Origin: Gammaproteobacteria bacterium
Lineage (GTDB): Bacteria > Pseudomonadota > Gammaproteobacteria > BMS3Bbin11
Reading direction: 5' to 3'
NCBI GenBank assembly: GCA_030636465.1
Contig: DAOVWW010000054.1
Location: 1-8,236 of the forward strand
DNA: 8,236 nucleotides
Part shown: piece after piece, positions 1 through 5,682 of the stretch
How the letters are laid out: every line of letters begins with the position of its first letter
How positions within the stretch are numbered: the first letter of the stretch is position 1
Notes under the pieces: model-generated
The model's database searches: none
What the model saw: the letters and a program-made list of their open reading frames with translations, nothing else
Told to the model about the DNA's origin: nothing
Translations under genes and position numbers: made by a program

Positions 1-1149
1 CACAACAGCGAATATGTGGTCAAAGATATCTGCCTGGATTGCTTCGTAATTATCCCAGTCGATGTCATTGCTAAAACAGTAAATTTCTATCGGCACCCCT
101 TCAGCACCAGGCTGTAACTGTCTGACAATCAACGTCATGTTGTCATGAATCTTGGGATGGTGCCTGAGATAGCTGAGAATATACGCGCGTAGTGTGCCTA
201 TATTCGTCAAGTGGCGCTGATTAACACCCGGTTCATCGGCTGTATTGATATTGGCATTATAGGTCTGCAGCTCTTCCTGCTTGGACTGAATATAATCTTT
301 CAGTAAGCCGATGTCCGCAAACCGCTCGACTTCAGCAGGGCTAAGAAAGTGTATAGAGTTCAGGTCAATATTAAACGATCGTTTAATGCGCCGACCACCT
401 GATTCCAACATTCCACGCCAGTTCTTGAACGACCCGGCGACCAGTTGATGTGTCGGGATAGTGGAGATGGTCTTATCCCAGTTCTGTATTGTTATAGTAT
501 AAAGCGCCACATCAACAACATCGCCATCGGCCCCAAATTGCGGCACTTCGAGCCAGTCACCGACTCGTATAAGTTCCTGGGTAGTCAATTGTACGCTGGC
601 CGCCAGCGATAACAGCGTATCTTTAAATACCACCATCAATACGGCAGTAATAGCTCCGAGTCCACTTAACAGTAACACCGGTGAACGATCTATCAGCACC
701 GCTATAACAAGTATGCCCGCAATAATGTAGAGCACAAGTTGCGCAAGCTGTACGAATCCCTTGATAGGCCGGTTACGAGCATCCGGACGCGAAGTGTATA
801 TCTGATTTACAGCAGACAGCACGGCGGTTAATGTCAGGCTAACTACCACGATCATATAAATGCTGGTCAGGTTTCTAATCACCGTCTCAGCTGCAGCAGG
901 CAGATCTGGCACCAGTAATATCCCTTTTTGAATTACCAGGGCCGGGACGATATGTGCAAGTCTGCCAAATACTTTTTGATCGACCAGCGCATCATCCCAC
1001 TGGGCGCTCGTATGCTTGACCGCCTTATGGACCAGCATCAGCAATATACGTTTGGTGATGTAATACGCAATTACTGCGCCCAGTATAAGCACCACGTAAC
1101 CGGCGATAGCGGGCAATAAGGGGTGAATGGTGGCTAGCTGTTCAAACAT
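1..1149 (-). CDS. ybdG: YbdG-like small mechanosensitive channel (MscS superfamily), 3' end missing
   Basis: The frame stays open for 383 codons from the ATG at 1147-1149 to the left edge, so the stop lies outside the window. E. coli YbdG has about 415 residues, so roughly 30 are missing. YbdG/MscM is an inner-membrane channel linked to osmotic downshock. Hydrophobic segments lie near residues 11-40, 62-80, 96-114, 133-153 and 157-187; the last is the pore-lining helix region (LSGLGAITAVLMVVFKD). The MscS beta-domain signatures follow: GDWLEVPQFGADGDVVDV (197-214), NWDKTISTIPTHQLV (223-237), SFKNWRGM (240-247) and GGRRIKRS (251-258). The late motifs LTNIGTLRAYI and IQADIFDHIF are typical of YbdG rather than of short MscS. 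A weak purine-rich ribosome site (GAGTGAGA) precedes the start. It lies 74 nt downstream of the CopD-like gene on the same strand, so the two may be co-transcribed. I am confident of the subfamily from remembered sequence, not from a search. Confidence 0.93.
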   Translation of the reverse strand, partial: MFEQLATIHPLLPAIAGYVVLILGAVIAYYITKRILLMLVHKAVKHTSAQWDDALVDQKVFGRLAHIVPALVIQKGILLVPDLPAAAETVIRNLTSIYMIVVVSLTLTAVLSAVNQIYTSRPDARNRPIKGFVQLAQLVLYIIAGILVIAVLIDRSPVLLLSGLGAITAVLMVVFKDTLLSLAASVQLTTQELIRVGDWLEVPQFGADGDVVDVALYTITIQNWDKTISTIPTHQLVAGSFKNWRGMLESGGRRIKRSFNIDLNSIHFLSPAEVERFADIGLLKDYIQSKQEELQTYNANINTADEPGVNQRHLTNIGTLRAYILSYLRHHPKIHDNMTLIVRQLQPGAEGVPIEIYCFSNDIDWDNYEAIQADIFDHIFAVV

Positions 1150-1223
1150 TTGTGATTCTCACTCTCTATCTCGTCAAACCTGCTCTGTTTCTGATAGTTA
1201 CTTCATATCCTATAAAAATAAAT

Positions 1224-1670
1224 CTACAGAATATAACGAATTGCTACCGCCAGCACACCAAGCAGCATATTGATGCCGATCAGCGTTCGTATCTGTGCCA
1301 GCTTTGCTCCTCCTGCGGGCCAGTCTTCGGCCACCACTGCCTGCTTTAATCTTCTGTAGGGACCAAAAAACACATGAAAGAAAATAAGCATCATGATGAA
1401 ACCAATTGTCATCATTACATTGATATGCATTCCCAGTCCCTTGAAACCACCAATAATATTAATGATCCAGAAACCGGTAATAAGGATGGTAATAATTGAT
1501 GCCCAGACCCAGGGAAAGAATCGACCAAACACCCCAACCCAGAGTTTTAAACGTACCGGCGGCTCCAGTAGATCGGCCGCAACTGGACGTAATTGCATGT
1601 GAGCAAATAACATCCCACCAACCCATATGACTACAGCGACAACATGCAGCATTACTAAATAATTGATCAT
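1224..1670 (-). CDS. CopD-family four-helix membrane protein
   Basis: This 148-residue, very hydrophobic protein has four predicted membrane helices, near residues 5-25, 53-73, 84-103 and 129-147. The N-terminal pattern LHVVAVVIWVGGMLFAHMQL, followed by RP at 28-29, is typical of small proteins annotated as CopD family, which resemble the membrane part of copper-resistance protein CopD. Candidate ligand histidines are H9 and H24 in helix 1, H82 just before helix 3 and H99 in helix 3. Related proteins have been suggested to bind heme or copper, but nothing here proves either. The start ATG at 1668-1670 has a strong Shine-Dalgarno sequence (GAGGG, 7 nt upstream). No copper-resistance genes (copC, copA) are nearby, so a role in copper uptake is not supported by context. 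It is the first gene of a probable two-gene unit with ybdG. The family call is fairly safe; the function is unknown. Confidence 0.82.
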   Translation of the reverse strand: MINYLVMLHVVAVVIWVGGMLFAHMQLRPVAADLLEPPVRLKLWVGVFGRFFPWVWASIITILITGFWIINIIGGFKGLGMHINVMMTIGFIMMLIFFHVFFGPYRRLKQAVVAEDWPAGGAKLAQIRTLIGINMLLGVLAVAIRYIL

Positions 1671-1702
1671 CGAACTTCCCTCAAATAACTGATTAAACCG
1701 TA

Positions 1703-1724
1703 TGCAGTTGACTGCACTTTTTTT
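1703..1724 (+). terminator. Hairpin plus T7 tract, terminator-like, no upstream + gene
   Basis: TGCAGT and ACTGCA form a perfect inverted repeat separated by TG (a 5-bp stem with a 4-nt TTGA loop is the realistic fold), followed by C and seven T residues at 1718-1724. It reads as an intrinsic terminator on the plus strand, but no plus-strand gene precedes it. It could end an RNA antisense to the CopD-like gene. On the other strand it could be an operator about 35 nt upstream of that gene's start. The stem is short, so chance is possible. Confidence 0.3.
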
Positions 1725-1859
1725 ACCAAAATGAATTATCTCATATTCTTCCTGATACGTGGCAGCATAACAGTTTTCCTATCAATGACAGGCTGGTGAC
1801 GCCTATAAATTTAAACGTATTACCGGTACATAAATCCGCCCGGGTATCGCCTGGCCACC

Positions 1860-1887
1860 TTGAATCTATATTAATACTTTATAATAT
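1860..1887 (+). promoter_or_regulatory. Probable sigma70 promoter of the coiled-coil/SPOR gene
   Basis: A perfect TATAAT lies at 1880-1885, about 50 nt before the ATG at 1933. The best -35-like hexamer is TTGAAT at 1860-1865, but it is only 14 nt from TATAAT (16 nt from the overlapping TAATAT at 1882-1887), so the -35 is weak or needs an activator. The rest of the 262-bp intergenic region (1671-1932) holds the hairpin at 1703-1724, an imperfect 15-bp palindrome at 1778-1792 (one mismatched pair) and the inverted repeat at 1894-1908. Confidence 0.5.
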
Positions 1888-1893
1888 GCTAAC

Positions 1894-1908
1894 ATTGATC
1901 AGATCAAT
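1894..1908. promoter_or_regulatory. Perfect inverted repeat, operator candidate
   Basis: ATTGATC-A-GATCAAT is a perfect palindrome with 7-bp arms and a single central base. It lies just downstream of the TATAAT and overlaps the expected transcription start, between it and the ribosome site of the gene at 1933. Position and symmetry suit a dimeric repressor. It resembles the FNR/Anr box (TTGAT-N4-ATCAA), but the spacer here is three bases rather than four, so assignment to FNR is not supported. Confidence 0.4.
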
Positions 1909-1932
1909 TCCAATCTGCTGTGAGGGCAAATC

Positions 1933-3360
1933 ATGTCAAAATTACAACACACAGGCCCAAAGTCTCTGGACGCCTATGAAAACTTGATTCAGCTTGATGC
2001 TGGTTCTGTCGCCGTTAGACAAGCGAATGATATCAATAATAAGCTTAATACGCTGGAAACCAGTCTGGGCAAACTGCAAACAGAACTCGACACCGTAAAT
2101 AAGAGTGTTGAGGTAGGACTGGATAGTCTGAGTGATAATGACCTCGACCTCACTGCCAAAGTTTCACAGGCCTACAAGCGTCTCGGTGACATCGACAATA
2201 CCTATAAATCTCTCTCCGCGATTTCGGATGATATCGATAGTGAAGTCAAAAAGCTGACTCTGGAAATTGCAGACGTGGCCGAACAGTCCGCCGCGGATCT
2301 GGAAAGCCTTGAAACAGCATCATCGGTACAGTACACCCGAATCAGTGATCATCACGAACAGCTGGTTGGGCGCGTCAATCAATTGGTTATCGAATCGCAG
2401 GAAACACACAGCCTGTTAACTCAAAGCATTGAGCAGAACACTGAAGCCCTGCTCAATCTTAAAACTCAGCTCATCGGTGAAATCGATAGTCTGGCCAGCG
2501 CCACTCAGGAGCGTGATGAAATTCTTGACTCCCGGCTAAGCGAAACTGAAAAGACCATTGCCATCAACAAGGCCAACATTATCAAAATGCAGGCTGTAGA
2601 TGCAGCCCTGGAGATACGCGCCAGCAAACTGGAACAAACCACCACGGCACTAATCGAGAAAAGCACAGCACACCAAACTGCACTATTACAACTCGATGCA
2701 CGCAGTGATGAACTGGAAACCTCTGTAAGTCAGTTACGTAATCTGGCAAAAGAACACGAAGAACAAATAATAGAACTACAGGTCAACAACGCTGAACTGG
2801 GCAGTAACATTGTGGCACTGGGTGGCATGGTGAAAAAGAACTTCTGGGCTGTCTCGGGTGTGATAGCGGTTATTGTTCTGATGATTGCCGGAATAAGCTA
2901 TTACCAAAGCACCATCAATAGCAGTGATGTGCAAAGAATTGCCGGGGTGAAAACCGGCCTGGAAATGATCAATCAAAAGCTAATCACTGTCGATGATCAG
3001 CTTAACAGCGTGGATGGCCGTCTAAGCCACATCTCGCCATTTAGCCAGTTTGGAAAGGACAATACCCTTCACGGACCCGAGTGGCTTGCAGCTCAAGCTG
3101 CCGACCGTTATGCCGTACTGGTCGCCTCGACTGCCAGCAAAAAAGAACTCTATGACATCGCCCAGCGTTATAGCCATTACTTCACGGAGAACCTGTCGTA
3201 CTACGCAGTCAACACCGTGAAGGGTGAATATTATGTTCTAGTCTATGGCAGTTTTGCCAACAATGGCGAGGCAGCTGCCGCAATGAGAGATATGCCAAGT
3301 CAGATAAACTTCCAGCGCTCGGTCATCAGCCAAATCGGCGATATCCAGAAGTTTTTGTAG
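1933..3360 (+). CDS. Coiled-coil, single-pass membrane protein with C-terminal SPOR-like domain
   Basis: This 475-residue protein has three parts. Residues 1 to about 300 are acidic, polar, nearly free of aromatics and proline, and rich in heptad-like Leu/Ile/Val spacing, as in a long coiled coil. Residues about 304-323 form one membrane helix (WAVSGVIAVIVLMIAGISYY) preceded by lysines 301-302, so the N-terminal part should be cytoplasmic and the C-terminal part periplasmic. A second short coiled coil (about 330-368) follows. Residues 384-475 look like a divergent SPOR domain of the DamX type: WLAAQ, then YAVLVAS, GEYYVLVYGSF, EAAAAMRDMP and the closing IGDIQKFL match the usual order of strands and helices. 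SPOR domains bind denuded peptidoglycan at the septum, so a role in division or envelope organisation is inferred. There is no signal peptide; the membrane helix is internal. The start is supported by GAGGG 6 nt upstream. It appears monocistronic, with a promoter candidate at 1860-1887. The specific family was not recognised. Confidence 0.85.
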   Translation: MSKLQHTGPKSLDAYENLIQLDAGSVAVRQANDINNKLNTLETSLGKLQTELDTVNKSVEVGLDSLSDNDLDLTAKVSQAYKRLGDIDNTYKSLSAISDDIDSEVKKLTLEIADVAEQSAADLESLETASSVQYTRISDHHEQLVGRVNQLVIESQETHSLLTQSIEQNTEALLNLKTQLIGEIDSLASATQERDEILDSRLSETEKTIAINKANIIKMQAVDAALEIRASKLEQTTTALIEKSTAHQTALLQLDARSDELETSVSQLRNLAKEHEEQIIELQVNNAELGSNIVALGGMVKKNFWAVSGVIAVIVLMIAGISYYQSTINSSDVQRIAGVKTGLEMINQKLITVDDQLNSVDGRLSHISPFSQFGKDNTLHGPEWLAAQAADRYAVLVASTASKKELYDIAQRYSHYFTENLSYYAVNTVKGEYYVLVYGSFANNGEAAAAMRDMPSQINFQRSVISQIGDIQKFL

Positions 3361-3456
3361 AGTTTTCACTCTGGCCCCAAATATAAAATATCAAGATATG
3401 ATATAATCACTCGCTGAATTCAGGTTCATATTTGTCTGCACCGCCTTTAACATCAT

Positions 3457-3496
3457 GGCAATACTTGCCCTAATACAGGAACCTTCACAAAGTTCC
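3457..3496. repeat. Two tandem small inverted repeats in the intergenic region
   Basis: GGCAA-TAC-TTGCC (3457-3469) and GGAAC-N9-GTTCC (3478-3496) lie 8 nt apart between the SPOR-like gene and the 73-residue gene. Neither is followed by a T tract, so they are not intrinsic terminators. They could protect the 3' end of the upstream mRNA or form structure in the leader of the next gene if transcription starts near the TATAAT at 3402-3407. The stems are only 5 bp, so this is weak. Confidence 0.25.
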
Positions 3497-3504
3497 AGGC
3501 ATAG

Positions 3505-3533
3505 TTACCAGTCACAAACAGTCCTGCTATAAA
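3505..3533 (+). promoter_or_regulatory. Extended -10 sigma70 promoter upstream of the 73-residue gene
   Basis: TTACCA (3505-3510) and TATAAA (3528-3533) are exactly 17 bp apart, and TGC precedes the -10, giving an extended -10 element. The expected start near 3540 leaves a leader of about 45 nt before the ATG at 3587. A separate perfect TATAAT at 3402-3407 has no convincing -35 partner. Confidence 0.55.
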
Positions 3534-3586
3534 AAAGCCAACCCCTTACTAATGCTCGACAAAGACAAATCATAGAGGCAATAAGC

Positions 3587-3808
3587 ATGCGTGATGAACC
3601 AAATAAAAACCAGTACGAGGTTACAGTGGTTGAAAAAACCACCCCCCCGGACGGCATGTCAGGTGATAACTGGTATCGTTATGTTATTGAAAGAGGCAAA
3701 CAAATAATCGATTGCAAAAAAACTGGCACGCTCAAGACTGTTACAGAACACGCAGATAGCGTGGCCGAACTCATAAATTCACGACATCTTAGAGGTGGTC
3801 GAAAGTAG
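3587..3808 (+). CDS. Small hypothetical protein, 73 residues
   Basis: The product is short, polar and basic at its C-terminus, with no signal peptide, membrane helix, cysteine pair or known motif that I recognise. The N-terminal half reads as two beta strands (NQYEVTVVEKT and NWYRYVIERGKQII) joined by a glycine-rich loop (PPDGMSGDN), and the C-terminal half as a helix (VTEHADSVAELINSRH) ending in RGGRK. This suggests a compact cytoplasmic domain, possibly nucleic-acid or protein binding; that is inference only. It is supported as a real gene by a Shine-Dalgarno GAGG at 3575-3578, 8 nt before the ATG, by a good promoter upstream, and by the convergent gene ending 35 nt beyond its stop. A run of seven C residues at 3642-3648 (codons 19-21) is a possible slippage site. 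Function unknown. Confidence 0.75.
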   Translation: MRDEPNKNQYEVTVVEKTTPPDGMSGDNWYRYVIERGKQIIDCKKTGTLKTVTEHADSVAELINSRHLRGGRK

Positions 3809-3820
3809 AGATTAAGTAAT

Positions 3821-3838
3821 ACATGGCCTGAGGCCTGT
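3821..3838. terminator. Weak hairpin between convergent genes
   Basis: ACA-T-GGCC-TGA-GGCC-T-TGT-like pairing (ACA 3821-3823 with TGT 3836-3838, GGCC with GGCC, one T-T mismatch) sits in the 35-bp gap between the stops of the 73-residue gene and the RIO kinase gene. It is symmetric, so it could act in both directions, but neither side has a good T tract. Confidence 0.3.
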
Positions 3839-3843
3839 TATAG

Positions 3844-4689
3844 TTATGATTCACTCAGCCGCGCTTGCCGTTCTTCCTCTTCTACATAGGCTGCGGTGAT
3901 TACTTCCATCACAGCATCCACATCTGCAGCTTCTGTGTTTTCTTCAAAATGGCCAGTTAACATCGATTCAGCATGCAGCTCGCCTTCCTCATACAGTGCC
4001 CAGATTTCTTTGGCGTAGCGGCTGTCGTGCAATTGAGGGGCATAATTGCCATAGTAGCGGGTCATGTTGTCAACATCCCTCGCAAACATCGATTCGGCGT
4101 TATTATTTCCCGCCGCATCTACTGCCTGAGGCAAATCGATAATTACCGGGCCATCTTTATCCACCAATACATTAAATTCTGACAGGTCACCGTGTACCAG
4201 TCCGGCGCATAGCATACGAACCACGTATTGCATGACTATGGCATGACCTTCAAGCGCCTGTTCTACGCTCATCTCCACTTCGCACAAACGTGGAGCCACT
4301 TCGCCTTCTTCATCGGTGATCAATTCCATCAGCAAAATGCCGTCGAGACAGAGATAGGGTTGAGGAACTCGCACACCGGCATTGGCCAGGCGATGTAACG
4401 CATCCATTTCAGCGGTTTGCCAGGTCTCTTCCTGCTGCTTGCGACCGTATATTGAACGTTTCTCCATGGCACGGGATTGGCGGCTATTACGCACTTTTCG
4501 ACCTTCCTGGTATCGCGCTGCCTGTTTGAAGCTACGGTTTTCAGCTTCTTTGTAGACCTTGGCGCAGCGAATCTCCGAACCACAGCGCACGACATAGACG
4601 TCGGCCTCTTTTCCGCTCATCAATCGGATAATAACTTCATCCACCAGGCCGTCATCAACCAGGGCTTGTATTCGTTTTGGTATCTTCAT
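3844..4689 (-). CDS. RIO1-family serine protein kinase (PA4780-like)
   Basis: The 281-residue product matches the bacterial RIO kinase type known from Pseudomonas PA4780 and other gammaproteobacteria. These are cytoplasmic atypical protein kinases. Key residues are present: a nucleotide-binding loop LMSGKEADVYVV (23-34), the ATP-contacting lysine K44 in CAKVYK, the conserved block YQEGRKVRNSRQSRAM (60-75), hinge LLMELI (119-124), catalytic loop HGDLSEFN (166-173, with D168 and N173) and the metal-binding motif IDLPQAVD (184-191, D185), which replaces DFG in RIO proteins. The kinase should therefore be active. The frame extends to a TTG at 4752, but that has no ribosome site and adds residues not seen at the N-terminus of relatives, which start MKTPKR-like. 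The ATG at 4687-4689 gives MKIPKRIQ and has AAGGG just upstream. It follows the amidotransferase-like gene on the same strand after 116 nt. The substrate is not known. Confidence 0.92.
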   Translation of the reverse strand: MKIPKRIQALVDDGLVDEVIIRLMSGKEADVYVVRCGSEIRCAKVYKEAENRSFKQAARYQEGRKVRNSRQSRAMEKRSIYGRKQQEETWQTAEMDALHRLANAGVRVPQPYLCLDGILLMELITDEEGEVAPRLCEVEMSVEQALEGHAIVMQYVVRMLCAGLVHGDLSEFNVLVDKDGPVIIDLPQAVDAAGNNNAESMFARDVDNMTRYYGNYAPQLHDSRYAKEIWALYEEGELHAESMLTGHFEENTEAADVDAVMEVITAAYVEEEERQARLSES

Positions 4690-4693
4690 GGCG

Positions 4694-4698
4694 CCCTT
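4694..4698 (-). promoter_or_regulatory. Ribosome binding site fixing the RIO kinase start
   Basis: AAGGG on the minus strand lies 4 nt upstream of the ATG at 4687-4689. The upstream TTG at 4752 has no such sequence, so the shorter reading is chosen. The spacing is slightly tight. Confidence 0.55.
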
Positions 4699-4751
4699 GT
4701 ACCCTAATTTAGCCCTGAAGGGAAACCCGGTATCCTTAAAGGGGCCGTGCA

Positions 4752-4781
4752 ATTAAAATAAAATCACCCCTAACCTGGGGT
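4752..4781 (-). terminator. Likely intrinsic terminator after the amidotransferase-like gene
   Basis: On the minus strand ACCCC (4777-4781) pairs with GGGGT (4766-4770) around a 6-nt loop, followed by GATTTTATTTTAA, a T-rich tract. It begins about 25 nt after the stop of the gene at 4806. It implies that at least part of RIO kinase transcription starts separately in 4690-4760, where I found no convincing promoter. Confidence 0.5.
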
Positions 4782-4805
4782 CAGGCCACAGTTTATGGAG
4801 AAGTT

Positions 4806-5543
4806 CTAACCAGAAAAGGTATGCACAAACCGCCTGAGTATTTCCTGTGCGTAAGGCGTCTCTTCCTCACAAACAGCACCAATAAGACAATCCGCTTCGT
4901 GAGGCTCAAAGTAACCATGATGTTTATAGGCGTGGATGCGCAGAGTAAAGCCGTCACTATCACCTTCTGGATGAAACTGGGTAGCATAGACATTGCTGCC
5001 GACACGAAACATCTGCACCGGGCAGGCATTTCCTGTCATTAATAAGACGGCACCATCAGGTACCGTATCACAGGCCTCTTTGTGACCAGACAATACGGTG
5101 ATCGTATCCGGGAAGCCGGATAACAGCGGGTCGACTTTGCCAGCGCCAGTGATATCGAGCTTTACACAGCCTACTGCCTCGCCATAACGGGTGGATATTG
5201 AAGTGCCCAGGTATGTCCCTAGCAAACCATTACCCGAACAGGCGCCAAGGAAAGGAATATCATTGGGAACAATGACATCAAACAGCCTGTTGAAATCCTC
5301 TTCAATTTTCTTTTGAATTGCAGATTTATCCTGCATCGGTGTGCTGATATCAAACGGGCTGCCACCGACAATTATCCCGCTGTACTGATCCAGTTCAAGC
5401 TCATCCGGGATACCGTTTTTTTCCAGACGTAAACGATGGACATCTCTGGCATCAAGGCCACCATATTTCAGGATCGCCGCAAACTCATTGTCGGAGGTAT
5501 CATCCTCCGGTCGGAGCTGCATAATAAGGAATGGCCTGGTCAT
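4806..5543 (-). CDS. Class I glutamine amidotransferase-like protein (GMP synthase GATase type)
   Basis: The 245-residue protein has the class I glutamine amidotransferase fold. After an N-terminal strand and the RPEDD segment (11-15), the oxyanion strand is IIVGGSPFDIS (57-67), the nucleophile elbow FLGACSGNGLLG (98-109) carries C102, SGHKEAC (152-158) follows, and ATQFHPEGDSDG contains H191 and E193 of the catalytic triad. The usual glutamine of the GxCxGxQ elbow is replaced by G106. Relatives I recall with a GACYGIG elbow share this, so it may be a subfamily trait and the natural substrate is uncertain. It is a stand-alone domain; no synthase partner is adjacent. The frame extends to a GTG at 5585 without a ribosome site; the ATG at 5541-5543 gives MTRPFLIMQLRPEDD, the expected family N-terminus, although its ribosome site is also weak. 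It lies 132 bp after the cyclic-di-GMP gene and 116 bp before the RIO kinase gene. Confidence 0.85.
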   Translation of the reverse strand: MTRPFLIMQLRPEDDTSDNEFAAILKYGGLDARDVHRLRLEKNGIPDELELDQYSGIIVGGSPFDISTPMQDKSAIQKKIEEDFNRLFDVIVPNDIPFLGACSGNGLLGTYLGTSISTRYGEAVGCVKLDITGAGKVDPLLSGFPDTITVLSGHKEACDTVPDGAVLLMTGNACPVQMFRVGSNVYATQFHPEGDSDGFTLRIHAYKHHGYFEPHEADCLIGAVCEEETPYAQEILRRFVHTFSG

Positions 5544-5616
5544 AAGAAAAAATACCCGGGGGATTAATCTGAAACGTACTGTCACTCAAGTAAGTTTTAA
5601 GGATATATCGAAAATG

Positions 5617-5682
5617 AAAAAAATTTAGCAGGCCGCGAGGACAAGCCTTAAAGAGACTGGAGTGATTAAATTAAATCACTCC
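5617..5682 (-). terminator. Terminator region of the YfiR/GGDEF-EAL unit
   Basis: A 9-bp perfect stem GGAGTGATT / AATCACTCC (5659-5667 and 5674-5682) with a 6-nt loop overlaps the TGA stop (5676-5678) of the upstream gene. Only a poor T tract (TCTCTTT) follows directly. About 50 nt further, the minus strand has a run of seven T residues (5617-5623) after a weak AGGC/GCCT pairing. Together they probably end the transcript, but neither half is a textbook terminator. The remaining sequence up to 5544 shows no clear promoter for the next gene. Confidence 0.45.

Noticed and set aside
928..1602. Plus-strand open frames at 928-1119, 1152-1349 and 1393-1602
   Set aside because: They are opposite to, or run into, the ybdG and CopD-like genes, with no family resemblance or ribosome sites.
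1895..1907. FNR/Anr binding box
   Set aside because: TTGAT and ATCAA are present but separated by three rather than four bases, which disturbs half-site phasing for FNR.
3455..3532. A 25-codon frame on the plus strand (MAILALIQEPS...)
   Set aside because: No ribosome site, overlaps the promoter of the next gene and contains two inverted repeats; very likely chance.
4329..4595. Minus-strand 88-codon frame and other frames inside the RIO kinase gene
   Set aside because: Out-of-frame readings of a clearly conserved kinase gene.
4690..4752. Extension of the RIO kinase to a TTG start (302 residues)
   Set aside because: No ribosome site, extra residues not seen in relatives, and it would overlap the terminator-like T tract; the ATG at 4689 fits better.
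5544..5585. Extension of the amidotransferase-like gene to a GTG start (259 residues)
   Set aside because: No ribosome site, and relatives begin at the MTRPFLI-like position.
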